A DNA stretch of 64,000 nucleotides from Streptomyces sp. NBC_00289 (GCF_041435115.1 NZ_CP108046.1:7006001-7070000), one strand, 5' to 3'. Shown: positions 44,047 through 53,128, counted from the stretch's first letter. The notes: generated by a model not told the origin, from the letters alone. A program made the numbers and translations.

Positions 44047-44622
44047 ATGGGCGTCACGCTTGCCAAGGGAGGCAATGTCTCCCTGTCCAAGGCCGCTCCG
44101 AACCTCACACAGGTGTTGGTCGGGCTCGGCTGGGACGCGCGCTCCACCACCGGAGCCGCTTTCGACCTCGACGCCAGCGCACTGCTGTGCAACGGCGGGC
44201 GGGTGCTGGGGGACGAGTGGTTCGTCTTCTACAACCAGCTCAAGAGCCCGGACGGCTCGGTGGAGCACACCGGCGACAACCTCACCGGCGAGGGCGAGGG
44301 CGACGACGAATCGCTCCTGGTCGACCTCGTCAAGGTGCCGGCCCACTGCGACAAGATCGTCTTCCCCGTCTCCATTCACGACGCGGACGCGCGGGGTCAG
44401 ACGTTCGGCCAGGTCAGCAACGCCTTCATCCGGGTCGTCAACCAGGCCGACGGCCAGGAACTCGCGCGCTACGACCTGAGCGAGGACGCCTCCACCGAAA
44501 CCGCCATGATCTTCGGCGAGCTCTACCGCTATCAGGGCGAGTGGAAGTTCCGGGCCGTAGGGCAGGGGTACGCGTCAGGGCTGCGAGGCATCGCTCTAGA
44601 CTTCGGAGTCAACGTTTCGTAA
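44047..44622 (+). CDS. terD: TerD-family tellurium/stress resistance protein, copy 2
   Basis: A 191-aa paralogue of the preceding gene with identical architecture: [56 protein letters not shown] in parts, [17 protein letters not shown], and [23 protein letters not shown]. Conservation is highest in the acidic calcium-binding loops. The start region replaces several residues, and the loop LLCNGGRVL carries a cysteine absent from copy 1. It is separated from copy 1 by a hairpin and from the TerC-like gene by 49 bp, so it may be expressed with that membrane protein. Confidence 0.95.
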   Translation: MGVTLAKGGNVSLSKAAPNLTQVLVGLGWDARSTTGAAFDLDASALLCNGGRVLGDEWFVFYNQLKSPDGSVEHTGDNLTGEGEGDDESLLVDLVKVPAHCDKIVFPVSIHDADARGQTFGQVSNAFIRVVNQADGQELARYDLSEDASTETAMIFGELYRYQGEWKFRAVGQGYASGLRGIALDFGVNVS

Positions 44623-44671
44623 AGCCGAGTACGGCGCGGGGGAGACCCGTACCTACACGATTGGGTAGCCA

Positions 44672-45814
44672 GTGCTTCTGAAAACCTTCGGCTGGTCGTT
44701 CGCGGTCACCGCGCTCGGCCTGGTCGCAGCGGTCTTCTACGGGGGGTGGGAGGCATTCGGCATCGTGGCGATCCTCTCCGTCCTGGAGATCTCGCTGTCG
44801 TTCGACAACGCGGTGGTCAACGCCGGAATCCTGAAGAAGATGAGTGCCTTCTGGCAGAAGATCTTCCTCACGGTCGGCGTGCTCATCGCCGTCTTCGGCA
44901 TGCGACTGGTCTTTCCCGTCGTCATCGTCGCCATCAGCGCCAAGATCGGTCCGATCGACGCGGTCGATCTCGCGCTCAATGACAAGGACCAGTACCAGCA
45001 GCTCGTCACCGACGCCCACCCGTCGATCGCGGCCTTCGGTGGCATGTTCCTGCTGATGATCTTCCTGGACTTCATCTTCGAGGACCGGGACATCAAGTGG
45101 CTGGCCTGGCTGGAGCGGCCGCTGGCCAAGCTCGGCAAGGTCGACATGCTATCGGTCTGCATCGCCCTGATCGTCCTGCTGATCACCTCCTTCACCTTCG
45201 CCACCCACGCCCACCAGCACGGCGGCGCGCACGCCGACAAGGCGCAGACCGTCCTGATCTCCGGTATCGCCGGCCTGATCACGTACATGGTCGTCGGCGG
45301 TCTCTCCGGCTACTTCGAGGACAAACTTGAAGAGGAGGAGGAACGCGAGCACGAGGAGGAGGAAGAGGCCGCGCGCACGGGCAAGCAGCGCTCGGCGGTC
45401 ACGCTGGCCGGCAAGGCCGCGTTCTTCATGTTCCTCTACCTCGAGGTCCTGGACGCGTCGTTCTCCTTCGACGGTGTGATCGGCGCCTTCGCCATCACCA
45501 ACGACATCGTCCTGATGGCCCTGGGCCTCGGCATCGGCGCCATGTACGTCCGGTCGCTCACCGTCTACCTGGTCCGCCAGGGCACCCTCGACGACTACGT
45601 CTACCTGGAGCACGGCGCGCACTACGCGATCGGCGCGCTGGCCGTGATCCTCATGGTCACGATCCAGTACCAGATCAACGAGGTGATCACCGGCCTCGTC
45701 GGCGTCGTCCTGATCGCCTGGTCCTTCTGGTCCTCCGTGCGCCGCAACCAGGCTCTGGCAGCGGCCGAGGGAAAAGCGGCGGGCTCGGACGAGAAGACTG
45801 AGGTCTCGGTCTAG
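44672..45814 (+). CDS. TerC-like integral membrane protein (DUF475) with His-rich and Glu-rich loops
   Basis: A 380-aa membrane protein of the TerC superfamily, thought to handle metal ions together with TerD proteins. The two family motifs are EISLSFDNAVVNAG (Asp45/Asn46) and LDASFSFDGVIGAFAITND in the second half. Between them are a His cluster (His179, 181, 183, 187) and a highly acidic stretch around residues 216-232, both plausible metal-binding loops. Seven or more hydrophobic helices are visible. GTG start at 44672 is 49 bp after terD copy 2. It matches the longer DUF475 form found in actinobacteria. Confidence 0.92.
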   Translation: MLLKTFGWSFAVTALGLVAAVFYGGWEAFGIVAILSVLEISLSFDNAVVNAGILKKMSAFWQKIFLTVGVLIAVFGMRLVFPVVIVAISAKIGPIDAVDLALNDKDQYQQLVTDAHPSIAAFGGMFLLMIFLDFIFEDRDIKWLAWLERPLAKLGKVDMLSVCIALIVLLITSFTFATHAHQHGGAHADKAQTVLISGIAGLITYMVVGGLSGYFEDKLEEEEEREHEEEEEAARTGKQRSAVTLAGKAAFFMFLYLEVLDASFSFDGVIGAFAITNDIVLMALGLGIGAMYVRSLTVYLVRQGTLDDYVYLEHGAHYAIGALAVILMVTIQYQINEVITGLVGVVLIAWSFWSSVRRNQALAAAEGKAAGSDEKTEVSV

Positions 45815-45861
45815 GAGCCCGCTTCCCGGTGTGAACCGGGCTTCAGTGCGGAACGCTCTGT

Positions 45862-45903
45862 GCGGGGCGGCCGGTGAGGACGAGTCCTCCGCCGGCCGCC
45901 CCG
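45862..45903. terminator. Extended hairpin after the TerC-like gene
   Basis: An imperfect long stem: GGGCGGCCGG pairs with CCGGCCGCCC, with a nested GAGGAC/GTCCTC inner stem. It lies about 50 bp past the stop. Confidence 0.6.
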
Positions 45904-45933
45904 CCGGGTTTACGAGTGGACGTGGGGGCGGGC

Positions 45934-46671
45934 ATGGGTTTTCTGGACGGGCTCTGGCGTGGCCGTGAGGCCGACTTCGACACGGGCAGCGCGGCGAGCA
46001 ACGCCATCGAGCTGACCAAGCGGCACCATCAGGTCTCCCTCACCAAGCAGGGTGCGGCCACCGGGCATCTGCGCGTCAACCTGAACTGGCGGATGCGGAC
46101 GTCCGACATCGGCGGCTCCCCGCGGGAGAGCCTGCTGCGGCACCCCTTCAAGGCACTCAAGCCCCCGGAGGTCATCGGGCACAGCCAGAGCATGGTCAAC
46201 GTCGACCTCGACCTGGGCTGCCTGTACGAGCTGGCGGACGGCACCAAGGGCGTCGTCCAGCCGCTCGGCGGCTATCTCGGCGAGATCAACGCGCCGCCGT
46301 TCGTCAAGCTCAGCGGCGACGACCGGTTCGGTTCGGCGTCAGGCGAGACGATGTACGTCAATCTCGACCACCGCGAGCAGATCAAGCGGCTGCTGGTCTT
46401 CGTCTACATCTACGACCAGACCCCCGCCTTCGACCGGACCCACGCCATCGTCACGCTCTACCCCAGCAACGGCCCCCGGATCGAGATAGGCCTCGACGAA
46501 CGCCATCCCCAGGCCCGGTCCTGCGCGGTCGTCATGATCGAGAACGTGAAGGGGGAGCTGGTCGTGCGGCGCGAGGTGAAGTTCGTGTACGGCTTCCAGG
46601 CGGAGCTGGACCGGCTGTACGGATGGGGGCTGCAGTGGGGCCGCGGATACAAGGCAAAGGCAGACCGCTGA
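45934..46671 (+). CDS. TerD-superfamily protein (TerA-like)
   Basis: A 245-aa protein with one TerD-type beta-sandwich, more diverged than the two short TerD genes. Diagnostic sections are NAIELTKRHHQVSLTKQG, HLRVNLNWRMRT, MVNVDLDLGCLYELADGTKGVVQPLGG, LSGDDRFGSASGETMYVNLD and IYDQTPAFDRTHAIVTLYPSNGP. The order resembles TerA-like members that partner TerD. An N-terminal ~20-residue leader (MGFLDGLWRGREADFDTGSA) looks like a peripheral membrane or complex tag. An in-frame GTG nine codons upstream is an alternative start. The 3' flank is a modular repeat array. Confidence 0.88.
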   Translation: MGFLDGLWRGREADFDTGSAASNAIELTKRHHQVSLTKQGAATGHLRVNLNWRMRTSDIGGSPRESLLRHPFKALKPPEVIGHSQSMVNVDLDLGCLYELADGTKGVVQPLGGYLGEINAPPFVKLSGDDRFGSASGETMYVNLDHREQIKRLLVFVYIYDQTPAFDRTHAIVTLYPSNGPRIEIGLDERHPQARSCAVVMIENVKGELVVRREVKFVYGFQAELDRLYGWGLQWGRGYKAKADR

Positions 46672-46738
46672 CGCCGAGCCCGGCCCGGTGCCACGCATGA
46701 CGCCGGGTCCTGCGCCGCTGGGCCACGCGGTGCCGGAC

Positions 46739-47056
46739 CCCGCCCTGCGGGCTTCCGCGCTGTCGGTCCCCGCCCTGCGGGCTTTCGCGTCGTCGGGTTG
46801 TCCGCTGCCGGATTCCGTCCTGCGGGCTAGCCCGCTGTCGATCCCCGCCCTGCGGGCTTTCGCGCCGCCGGGTTGTCCGATGCCGGATCCCGCCCTGCGG
46901 GCTTTCGCGCCGCCGGGTTGTCCGATGCCGGATCCCGCCCTGCGGGCTTTCGCGCCGCCGGGTTGTCCGATGCCGGATCCCGCCCTGCGGGCTTTCGCGC
47001 CGCCGGGTTGTCCGATGCCGGATCCCGCCCTGCGGGCTGGCTCGCTGTCGGTCCCC
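46739..47056. repeat. Modular 30/45-bp tandem repeat array
   Basis: The word CGCCCTGCGGGCT recurs at 46741, 46771, 46816 (one mismatch), 46846, 46891, 46936, 46981 and 47026. Spacing is 30, 45, 30, 45, 45, 45 and 45 bp. The four central 45-bp units are essentially identical. All periods are multiples of 15, so frames stay open on both strands, but I treat these as incidental. It lies between convergent TerD-type genes. Confidence 0.85.
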
Positions 47057-47086
47057 GCCCCGCCGAGCTCCGGCGGGGTCCTCTCG

Positions 47087-47908
47087 TCAGCGGCCGATGA
47101 ACTGGGGGCCCTGCGGCGGCAGCCGGAAGTCCGGGTTCGCCACCGTCGTCACCGGCTGCGGATAGCCGTAGCCCGACTGCGGGGCCGCGGTCACCGGCAC
47201 CGGAGCCGCCGTCTGGGGATAGCCGTAGGTGGACTGCCCCTGCTGCGGATAGCCGTAGGCAGGCTGGGTCGGCACCCCCGTCGGCTGCTCGGGGGGCAGC
47301 GGGCGCGCGGTCTCCGGGGCCGCCCACTGGGGCGGCTGGACCTCGCCGGGCTCGTCCAGGGCCTCCGACTCGTCGACGGAGATGCCGAAGTCGGTGGCCA
47401 GGCCCTTCAGGCCGTTGGAGTAGCCCTCACCCAGGGCCCGGAACTTCCAGCCCTCCCCGCGGCGGTACAGCTCGCCGCAGATCAAGGCGGTCTCCTCGCC
47501 CGTCTCCGGCTTGATGTCGAAGTGGGCCAGCGGCTCACCGTCGGCGACGGCGGCGTCGTACAGCAGGATGCGCAGGTCCCGCACCCGGTCGAAGGTGACG
47601 CCGTCCGCCGAAGCGACCAGCAGGATCTGGCCGACTCCCGACTCGACACCGGCCAGATCCGTCTGGATCGTGTCGGTCAGGCCCTCGGCGACGCGTTTCT
47701 TGCCGAGCCGCCACACCTTGCCGGCGGGATGCCGGGGCTGGTTGTAGAAGACGAAGTCCTCGTCGGAGCGCACGCGACCCTCGGGGCCGAGGAGCAGCGC
47801 CGAGGCGTCCACATCCGGAACCCCCTGTCCCGGTGTCCAGCGCAGCACGGCGCGCACCGTGGTGGCTTCGAGCGGGACGTTCGACCCCTTCAGCATCGCG
47901 TGCGTCAT
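47087..47908 (-). CDS. TerD-domain protein with Tyr/Pro/Gln-rich tail
   Basis: A 273-aa protein. Residues ~1-180 form a TerD domain: [52 protein letters not shown] in parts, and [39 protein letters not shown]. The C-terminal ~90 residues are disordered and repetitive, with YGYPQ units ([24 protein letters not shown]). This bipartite form is a known long TerD type; the tail may mediate assembly. It is divergent from the aldolase gene across a 174-bp gap and convergent with the TerA-like gene across the repeat array. Confidence 0.93.
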   Translation of the reverse strand: MTHAMLKGSNVPLEATTVRAVLRWTPGQGVPDVDASALLLGPEGRVRSDEDFVFYNQPRHPAGKVWRLGKKRVAEGLTDTIQTDLAGVESGVGQILLVASADGVTFDRVRDLRILLYDAAVADGEPLAHFDIKPETGEETALICGELYRRGEGWKFRALGEGYSNGLKGLATDFGISVDESEALDEPGEVQPPQWAAPETARPLPPEQPTGVPTQPAYGYPQQGQSTYGYPQTAAPVPVTAAPQSGYGYPQPVTTVANPDFRLPPQGPQFIGR

Positions 47909-48082
47909 GCGGTCATCCTGCCCTCTCGGTCCTGATCACGACAATGCGGGGTACTCGCATCGTCATAGCCGGGTTACCTGAAATTCATGCCCGGCGGGAA
48001 CTGCTGACATGGATCCCTACGTACTATTACCGGCCACCTGTGGACAGTCCACAGGGATCGCTCGATCACCACGGGGAGTTCA

Positions 48083-49249
48083 ATGCGTCATTTCGGGCAC
48101 ATCGCCCCGGAGGTGCGGCAGCGCCTGTTCCACCGGGAGCCCTGCGAGTTCACGGCGGACTCCTCGGCCCGGCTGCTGGCCGTGGCCCTGGGCGCCACGC
48201 TGTACAGTCCGGCCACGCGGCCGCGGCTCGCCGACGACATCGTCAAGCAGACCGGACACGGTGTGGTCTCGATGGTGCTGTGCCTGGAGGACTCGATCGG
48301 GGACGAGGACGTCGCGGACGGCGAGGAGAACCTCGTACGGCAGCTCACGGAACTCGCCGCCCGCCCCGGAACCGACCTCCCGCTGCTGTTCATCCGGGTC
48401 CGGGTGCCCGAGCAGATCCCCGACCTCGTACGGCGGCTCGGTCCCGCCGTCCGCCTGCTGTCCGGGTTCGTGATGCCGAAGTTCACCGAGGAGCGTGGCA
48501 TCCCGTTCCTGGAGGCCATGGCGAGCGCCGAGGCCGAGAGCGGCCGGCGCCTGTTCGGGATGCCGGTGCTCGAGTCGCCCGAGCTGCTGTACCGGGAGTC
48601 GCGGGTGGAGACCCTGGAGGGCATCTCCCGCGCCGTCGACAAGTACCGCGACCGGGTGCTCGCGCTGCGCCTGGGCGTCACCGACTTCTGCTCCTCCTAC
48701 GGCCTGCGCCGGGCCCCCGACATGACGGCCTACGACGTCCAGGTCGTCGCCTCCGTGATCGCCGACGTGGTGAACATGCTGGGGCGGGCCGACGGCACCG
48801 GCTTCACGGTGACCGGGCCGGTGTGGGAGTACTTCCGCGTGCAGGAGCGCATGTTCAAGCCACAGCTGCGCCGCAGCCCCTTCCTGGACGGGAAGGCCGA
48901 GGAACTGCGCGAGGCGCTGCTGGAGCACGCCATGGACGGACTGCTGCGCGAGATCTCCCTCGACCGGGCCAACGGCCTGCTCGGCAAGACCTGCATCCAC
49001 CCCACCCACGTACTCCCCGTGCACGCACTGTCCGTGGTCAGTCACGAGGAGTTCAGCGACGCCCAGGACATCCTGCGGCCGGAACGCGGCGGTGGGGGTG
49101 TACTGAGGTCGGCGTACACGAACAAGATGAACGAGGTGAAGCCGCACCGGGCCTGGGCCGAGCGCACCGTGCTCCGTGCCGAGGTCTTCGGGGTGGCCAA
49201 CGAGGACATCGGCTTCGTGGAGCTCCTCGCCGCCGGAATTCCCGGCTGA
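48083..49249 (+). CDS. HpcH/HpaI aldolase / citrate-lyase-beta-like enzyme of the Ter biosynthetic module
   Basis: A 388-aa TIM-barrel C-C lyase of the CitE-like superfamily. Features are YSPATRPRLADDI, MVLCLEDSIGDEDVADGEENL (acidic metal residues), LLFIRVRVPEQI, GFVMPKFTEERG, PVLESPELLYRE and TCIHPTHVLPVHALSVVSHEEF, matching the malyl/citramalyl-lyase-like proteins seen in ter loci. GGGGAG lies 5 nt before the ATG. It is followed after 25 bp by the PRTase fusion and then a HAD phosphatase, so these three form an operon. Published genome analysis of Ter systems (Anantharaman, Iyer and Aravind) proposed that such sets make a nucleoside-like metabolite; the reaction here is inference. Confidence 0.85.
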   Translation: MRHFGHIAPEVRQRLFHREPCEFTADSSARLLAVALGATLYSPATRPRLADDIVKQTGHGVVSMVLCLEDSIGDEDVADGEENLVRQLTELAARPGTDLPLLFIRVRVPEQIPDLVRRLGPAVRLLSGFVMPKFTEERGIPFLEAMASAEAESGRRLFGMPVLESPELLYRESRVETLEGISRAVDKYRDRVLALRLGVTDFCSSYGLRRAPDMTAYDVQVVASVIADVVNMLGRADGTGFTVTGPVWEYFRVQERMFKPQLRRSPFLDGKAEELREALLEHAMDGLLREISLDRANGLLGKTCIHPTHVLPVHALSVVSHEEFSDAQDILRPERGGGGVLRSAYTNKMNEVKPHRAWAERTVLRAEVFGVANEDIGFVELLAAGIPG

Positions 49250-49274
49250 AGAACCGCTGAACACCAAGGGACGC

Positions 49275-51722
49275 ATGAACAACGCAGGAAACAACGGGGT
49301 GTGGTCGGGCAGCTGGGTCGCCGAGCGGCTCGGAGTCGAGCTCGCGGGCGACGACGAGCTGGCCTGCCTGCTGGGGATGGCGCTGCGCCGCAACCCCAAG
49401 CGGGCGCATCTGCTCGTGTCGAACGTGCTCGGCAAACACGTACCGCAGTCACCGTCCGTGGTCTACGGCCACGGGTTCGCGCTCGGCCGCCGGGTGCGCG
49501 AGCTGCTCGGCGCCGAGCAGGCCCGCAAGGCGGTCGTCCTCGGGTACGCGGAGACCGCCACCGGTCTCGGCCACTCGGTCGCCGACGGGGTGGGCCTCGC
49601 CCCCTACCTGCACTCCACCCGCCGCCCGGTCCCGGGCGTCGCCACGGCGGGCGGCTTCGAGGAGTCCCACTCGCACGCCACCTCGCACCTGCTGCTGCCG
49701 GAGGACCCGGCGCTGCTGGTGGGCGACGGCCCGCTGGTGCTGGTCGACGACGAGTTCTCCACCGGCAACACCGTCCTGAACACGATCCGGGACCTGCACG
49801 AGCGCTACCCGCGCGGGCGCTACGTCGTGGTCGCCCTCGTCGACATGCGCTCGGCGGCCGACATGGACCGGCTCGCAGACTTCGCGCGGGAGATCGGCGC
49901 CCGGGTCGACCTGGTGGCGGCCGCCTCGGGCCACGTACGGCTGCCGGAGGGCGTGCTGGAGAAGGGGCAGGAGCTGGTCGCGCGGTACGAGCCGGCGACG
50001 GCGCCCGCCGAACCGCCCTACGGCCGGGTCGCGCGCGTCGACCTGTGCTGGCCGCGCGGCCTGCCCGACGGCGGCCGGCACGGGTTCACGCCCGCGCACC
50101 GCGCCCGCCTGGAGGGCGCCCTGCCCGCCATGGCCGCGCGGCTCGCCGAGGCGCTGCCCGCCGACGCCTCGCGGGTGCTCGTGCTCGGCTTCGAGGAGCT
50201 GATGTACGCGCCGCTCAGGCTGGCCCGTGAGCTGGAGCAGGTCGCGCACGCCGAGGTGCGCTACTCCACCACGACCCGCTCACCCGTCCTCGCGGTCGAC
50301 GACCCCGGCTACGCGATACGCAGCCGCATCGTCTTCCCCGCCCACGACGACCCCGCCGACGGCCCCGGCGAGCGCTACGCCTACAACGTGGCGGGCGCCG
50401 GCTTCGACGCCGTGGTCGCCGTCGTCGACTCGGTCGCCGACACCCCCGCACTGCACGCGCCGGACGGCCTGCTGTCCCGGCTCGCCGCGCACGCCCCGCA
50501 CGTCCTGCTCGCGGTCGTGCCCTCGTACGCGCCCGAGCCCCTGCACGTACCCGAAAGGCCCTCCATGCTGCCCGAGCCCCTTCGCGGCCCCGCCTTCTCC
50601 TCGTATCCGCCCGAGGAGGTCGGCTGGCTGCTGCGCGACCTCTCGGACGTGACGCTGGAGGCGCCGACCGAGGAGCGCGAGGAGGCCATCCAGAGCGGGG
50701 GCGCGCACTACGCGGAGTCGCTGCCGGTGGAGTACCAGCCCAGCGAGCAGTACCAGGAGCTCTTCCACACGGCGCTGGAGGCGTCCGCGGCGCGGATCGC
50801 GCAGGCGGTGGGCGCGGTCACCGAGCTCGTGCTCGCCGAGCGTTCCCCCCGGCCGGTCCTGGTGTCGCTGGCCCGCGCGGGAACCCCTGTCGGCGTCCTG
50901 ATGCGCCGCTGGGCCCAGTTCCGGCACGGCCTCGACCTGCCGCACTACGCCGTCTCGATCGTGCGCGGCCGCGGTATCGACGCCAACGCGCTGCGCTGGC
51001 TGGCCGCCCACCACGACCCGGGAGACGTCGTCTTCGTCGACGGCTGGACCGGCAAGGGCGCCATCACCCGCGAACTCGCCGAAGCGGTCAAGGAGTTCGA
51101 GGCGTCCGACGGCATCACCGGCTTCGACCCGGAGATCGCGGTACTCGCCGACCCGGGCTCGTGCGTGCGGACGTACGGCACCCGCGAGGACTTCCTCATC
51201 CCCTCCGCCTGTCTCAACTCCACGGTGTCCGGCCTGATCTCGCGGACCGTGCTGCGCGCGGACCTGGTCGGCCCGCACGACTTCCACGGCGCGAAGTTCT
51301 ACCGCGAACTCGCCGGCGCCGACGTGTCGGTGGACTTCCTGGACGCCGTGGCCGCCCGGTTCCCGGAGGTCGCGGAGGCCGTCGACGCACAGGCCAAGGA
51401 ACTGCTGTCGGCCGACCGCGCCCCGACCTGGGAGGGCTGGGCGGCCGTCGAGCGCATCAGCGAGGACCACGGCATCCACGACGTGAACCTCGTCAAGCCC
51501 GGCGTCGGCGAGACCACCCGGGTGCTGCTGCGCCGGGTGCCGTGGAAGATCCTGGCGCGGGCCGGAGCGGGCGCAGACCTGGACCACGTACGGCTGCTGG
51601 CCGATCAGCGGGGCGTACCGGTGGAAGAGGTCGACGGACTGCCGTACACCTGCGTGGGGTTGATCCACCCCAGGTACACGCGCGGCGCCACCGGTGCCGA
51701 CGGCAGGGCGGTGACGGTCTGA
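49275..51722 (+). CDS. PRTase-TRSP protein fused to StiP/PELOTA-type half (Ter-associated)
   Basis: An 815-aa fusion. The first half is a phosphoribosyltransferase with the PRPP loop LVLVDDEFSTGNT (Asp158/Asp159), preceded by VYGHGFALGRRVRELLG, and then a TRSP-like domain (VLVLGFEELMYAPLRLA ... TRSPVLAVDDPGYAI). The second half (from ~residue 500) begins GAHYAESLPVEYQPSEQYQELF and contains VLVSLARAGTPVGVLMRR and VVFVDGWTGKGAITREL, a second PRPP-like loop. It ends in a ~100-residue PELOTA-like RNA-binding region. The second half corresponds to the family once named PRTase_1 and now StiP cysteine protease. In other ter loci these are usually separate genes. ATG 49275 with AAGGGA is clear. Confidence 0.8.
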   Translation: MNNAGNNGVWSGSWVAERLGVELAGDDELACLLGMALRRNPKRAHLLVSNVLGKHVPQSPSVVYGHGFALGRRVRELLGAEQARKAVVLGYAETATGLGHSVADGVGLAPYLHSTRRPVPGVATAGGFEESHSHATSHLLLPEDPALLVGDGPLVLVDDEFSTGNTVLNTIRDLHERYPRGRYVVVALVDMRSAADMDRLADFAREIGARVDLVAAASGHVRLPEGVLEKGQELVARYEPATAPAEPPYGRVARVDLCWPRGLPDGGRHGFTPAHRARLEGALPAMAARLAEALPADASRVLVLGFEELMYAPLRLARELEQVAHAEVRYSTTTRSPVLAVDDPGYAIRSRIVFPAHDDPADGPGERYAYNVAGAGFDAVVAVVDSVADTPALHAPDGLLSRLAAHAPHVLLAVVPSYAPEPLHVPERPSMLPEPLRGPAFSSYPPEEVGWLLRDLSDVTLEAPTEEREEAIQSGGAHYAESLPVEYQPSEQYQELFHTALEASAARIAQAVGAVTELVLAERSPRPVLVSLARAGTPVGVLMRRWAQFRHGLDLPHYAVSIVRGRGIDANALRWLAAHHDPGDVVFVDGWTGKGAITRELAEAVKEFEASDGITGFDPEIAVLADPGSCVRTYGTREDFLIPSACLNSTVSGLISRTVLRADLVGPHDFHGAKFYRELAGADVSVDFLDAVAARFPEVAEAVDAQAKELLSADRAPTWEGWAAVERISEDHGIHDVNLVKPGVGETTRVLLRRVPWKILARAGAGADLDHVRLLADQRGVPVEEVDGLPYTCVGLIHPRYTRGATGADGRAVTV

Positions 51723-52567
51723 TGCCGGTGCTGGTGGCGAGTGACCTCGACCGTACGCTCATCTACTCCGCGGCGGCCCTGGCGCTGACCATGCCGGACC
51801 CGCGGGCACCCCGGCTGCTGTGCGTGGAGGTGCACGAGAGCAGACCCCTGTCGTACATGACGGAGACCTCGGCGGGCCTGCTCACCGAGCTCGGCGACGC
51901 GGCCGTGTTCGTGCCGACGACGACCCGCACCCGCAAGCAGTACCAGCGCATCAACCTGCCCGGCCCCGCGCCGACCTATGTGATCTGCGCCAACGGCGGG
52001 CACCTCCTGGTGAACGGCGTGTCCGACCCGGACTGGCACGCCCGGGTCACCGCCCGGCTGGCCGAGGAGTGCGCGCCCCTGGACGAGGTGCGGGAGCACC
52101 TGGCGGCGACGGCCGACCCGGTCTGGGTGCGCAAGCACCGGATCGCCGAGGACCTCTTCGTCTACCTCGTCGTCGAGCGCGAACTGCTGCCGGAGGAGTG
52201 GGTCAAGGAGCTCGCCGTGTGGGCGGACGACCGCGGCTGGACGGTGTCGCTCCAGGGCCGCAAGATCTACGCCGTGCCGAAGCCCCTCACCAAGAGCGCG
52301 GCCATGCGCGAGGTCGCCCGCCGCACCGGTGCCCGGCTCACCCTCGCCGCCGGTGACTCCCTGCTCGACGCCGACCTGCTGCTCGCGGCGGACCGGGGCT
52401 GGCGGCCCGGCCACGGCGAGCTGGCCGAGAGCGGCTGGACGGCACCGGCGGTCAGCGCCCTGCCCGAGCGGGGCGTGCTGGCCGGCGAGCGGATCCTGCG
52501 GGAGTTCCTGCGGGTGACGCGGGGCGAGGACAGTGCGGACCGCGGAGGTCCTGCCGACCGGCTCTGA
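51722..52567 (+). CDS. HAD-superfamily phosphatase of the Ter biosynthetic module
   Basis: A 281-aa haloacid-dehalogenase-fold hydrolase of the Cof/sucrose-phosphatase-like subgroup. The catalytic Asp8 and Asp10 lie in VASDLDRTLIYS, the Thr motif in FVPTTTRTRKQY, the Lys in KPLTKSAAM and the final acidic pair in LAAGDSLLDADLLLAAD. The C2-type cap sits between. Its ATG overlaps the fusion gene stop by one base (TGATG), so the two are translationally coupled. It is probably the last step of the pathway, removing phosphate from a ribosyl product. A 12-bp hairpin follows. Confidence 0.88.
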   Translation: MPVLVASDLDRTLIYSAAALALTMPDPRAPRLLCVEVHESRPLSYMTETSAGLLTELGDAAVFVPTTTRTRKQYQRINLPGPAPTYVICANGGHLLVNGVSDPDWHARVTARLAEECAPLDEVREHLAATADPVWVRKHRIAEDLFVYLVVERELLPEEWVKELAVWADDRGWTVSLQGRKIYAVPKPLTKSAAMREVARRTGARLTLAAGDSLLDADLLLAADRGWRPGHGELAESGWTAPAVSALPERGVLAGERILREFLRVTRGEDSADRGGPADRL

Positions 52568-52577
52568 GCGGGCGGAC

Positions 52578-52610
52578 GGTTCGTCCGGCCGGGCCCGAGC
52601 CGGACGAACC
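52578..52610. terminator. Hairpin ending the aldolase-PRTase-HAD operon
   Basis: A 12-bp perfect stem, GGTTCGTCCGGC / GCCGGACGAACC, with a 9-nt loop, 11 bp past the HAD stop. Confidence 0.8.
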
Positions 52611-52687
52611 GACCAGAGCGGACCAAGGCCGGGCGTCGGGGAACGAAAGCTGAAAATTCGCTGAATTAATCGCGGGCCCGCGGCCGG

Positions 52688-52909
52688 TCAGCCGCAGCAG
52701 CCGCCGCCGCAGCATCCGCCCCCGCCGCCGCCCGCGCGGGGCGCCGGTGCCGCGGACGCGGACGAGCCGCCCACCGCCACCGTGGACAGCAGCTTTACCG
52801 TGTCACCGTGCCCGGAAGGGCAGGTCGCGGGGTCGGCGGACGCCGCCATCGGGCGGCTCAGTTCGAAGGTGTCACCGCAGGTCCGGCACCGAAACTCGTA
52901 GCGAGGCAT
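52688..52909 (-). CDS. FmdB-family zinc ribbon protein with Gly/Cys tail
   Basis: A 73-aa protein. The N-terminal ribbon, MPRYEFRCRTCGDTFEL, has CxxC; a second pair (CPSGHGD) is incomplete, with only one cysteine. This is the FmdB/zinc_ribbon_8 type, regulators or scaffold proteins of unknown function. The last 20 residues are Gly/Cys-rich, ending GGCCGGGCCG with four cysteines, which may bind metal. ATG 52909. It stands alone between the Ter operon and the PBP gene, convergent with the HAD gene. Confidence 0.88.
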   Translation of the reverse strand: MPRYEFRCRTCGDTFELSRPMAASADPATCPSGHGDTVKLLSTVAVGGSSASAAPAPRAGGGGGGCCGGGCCG

Positions 52910-53128
52910 GCGCTCAGGTTAGCGGGAACGACCGCCCTGGAGAGTTGCGTGCCTCACAGCCTCTGCTTCTGACCGCACTCCGATCGAACTATTCGAAAAA
53001 ATCGCTGGTAATTTGTGGATGCCGCGAGGAGGCCGCAAGGCCGGGGGAAAACAGGGGGTTCGCAGCCGAGACGTCGGCCGCTGCATCTACCCGCGCGAGC
53101 AGCAAAAGTGCGGAGGGAGACAGCAGTC

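Noticed and set aside
46739..47056. CRISPR array
   Set aside because: Repeats are directly adjacent with no unique spacers, and no cas gene is nearby.
46688..47935. Plus-strand open frame through the modular repeats and across the long TerD gene
   Set aside because: Repeat units in multiples of 15 keep frames open on both strands. The second half is plainly antisense to a real TerD gene, and no ribosome site is seen.
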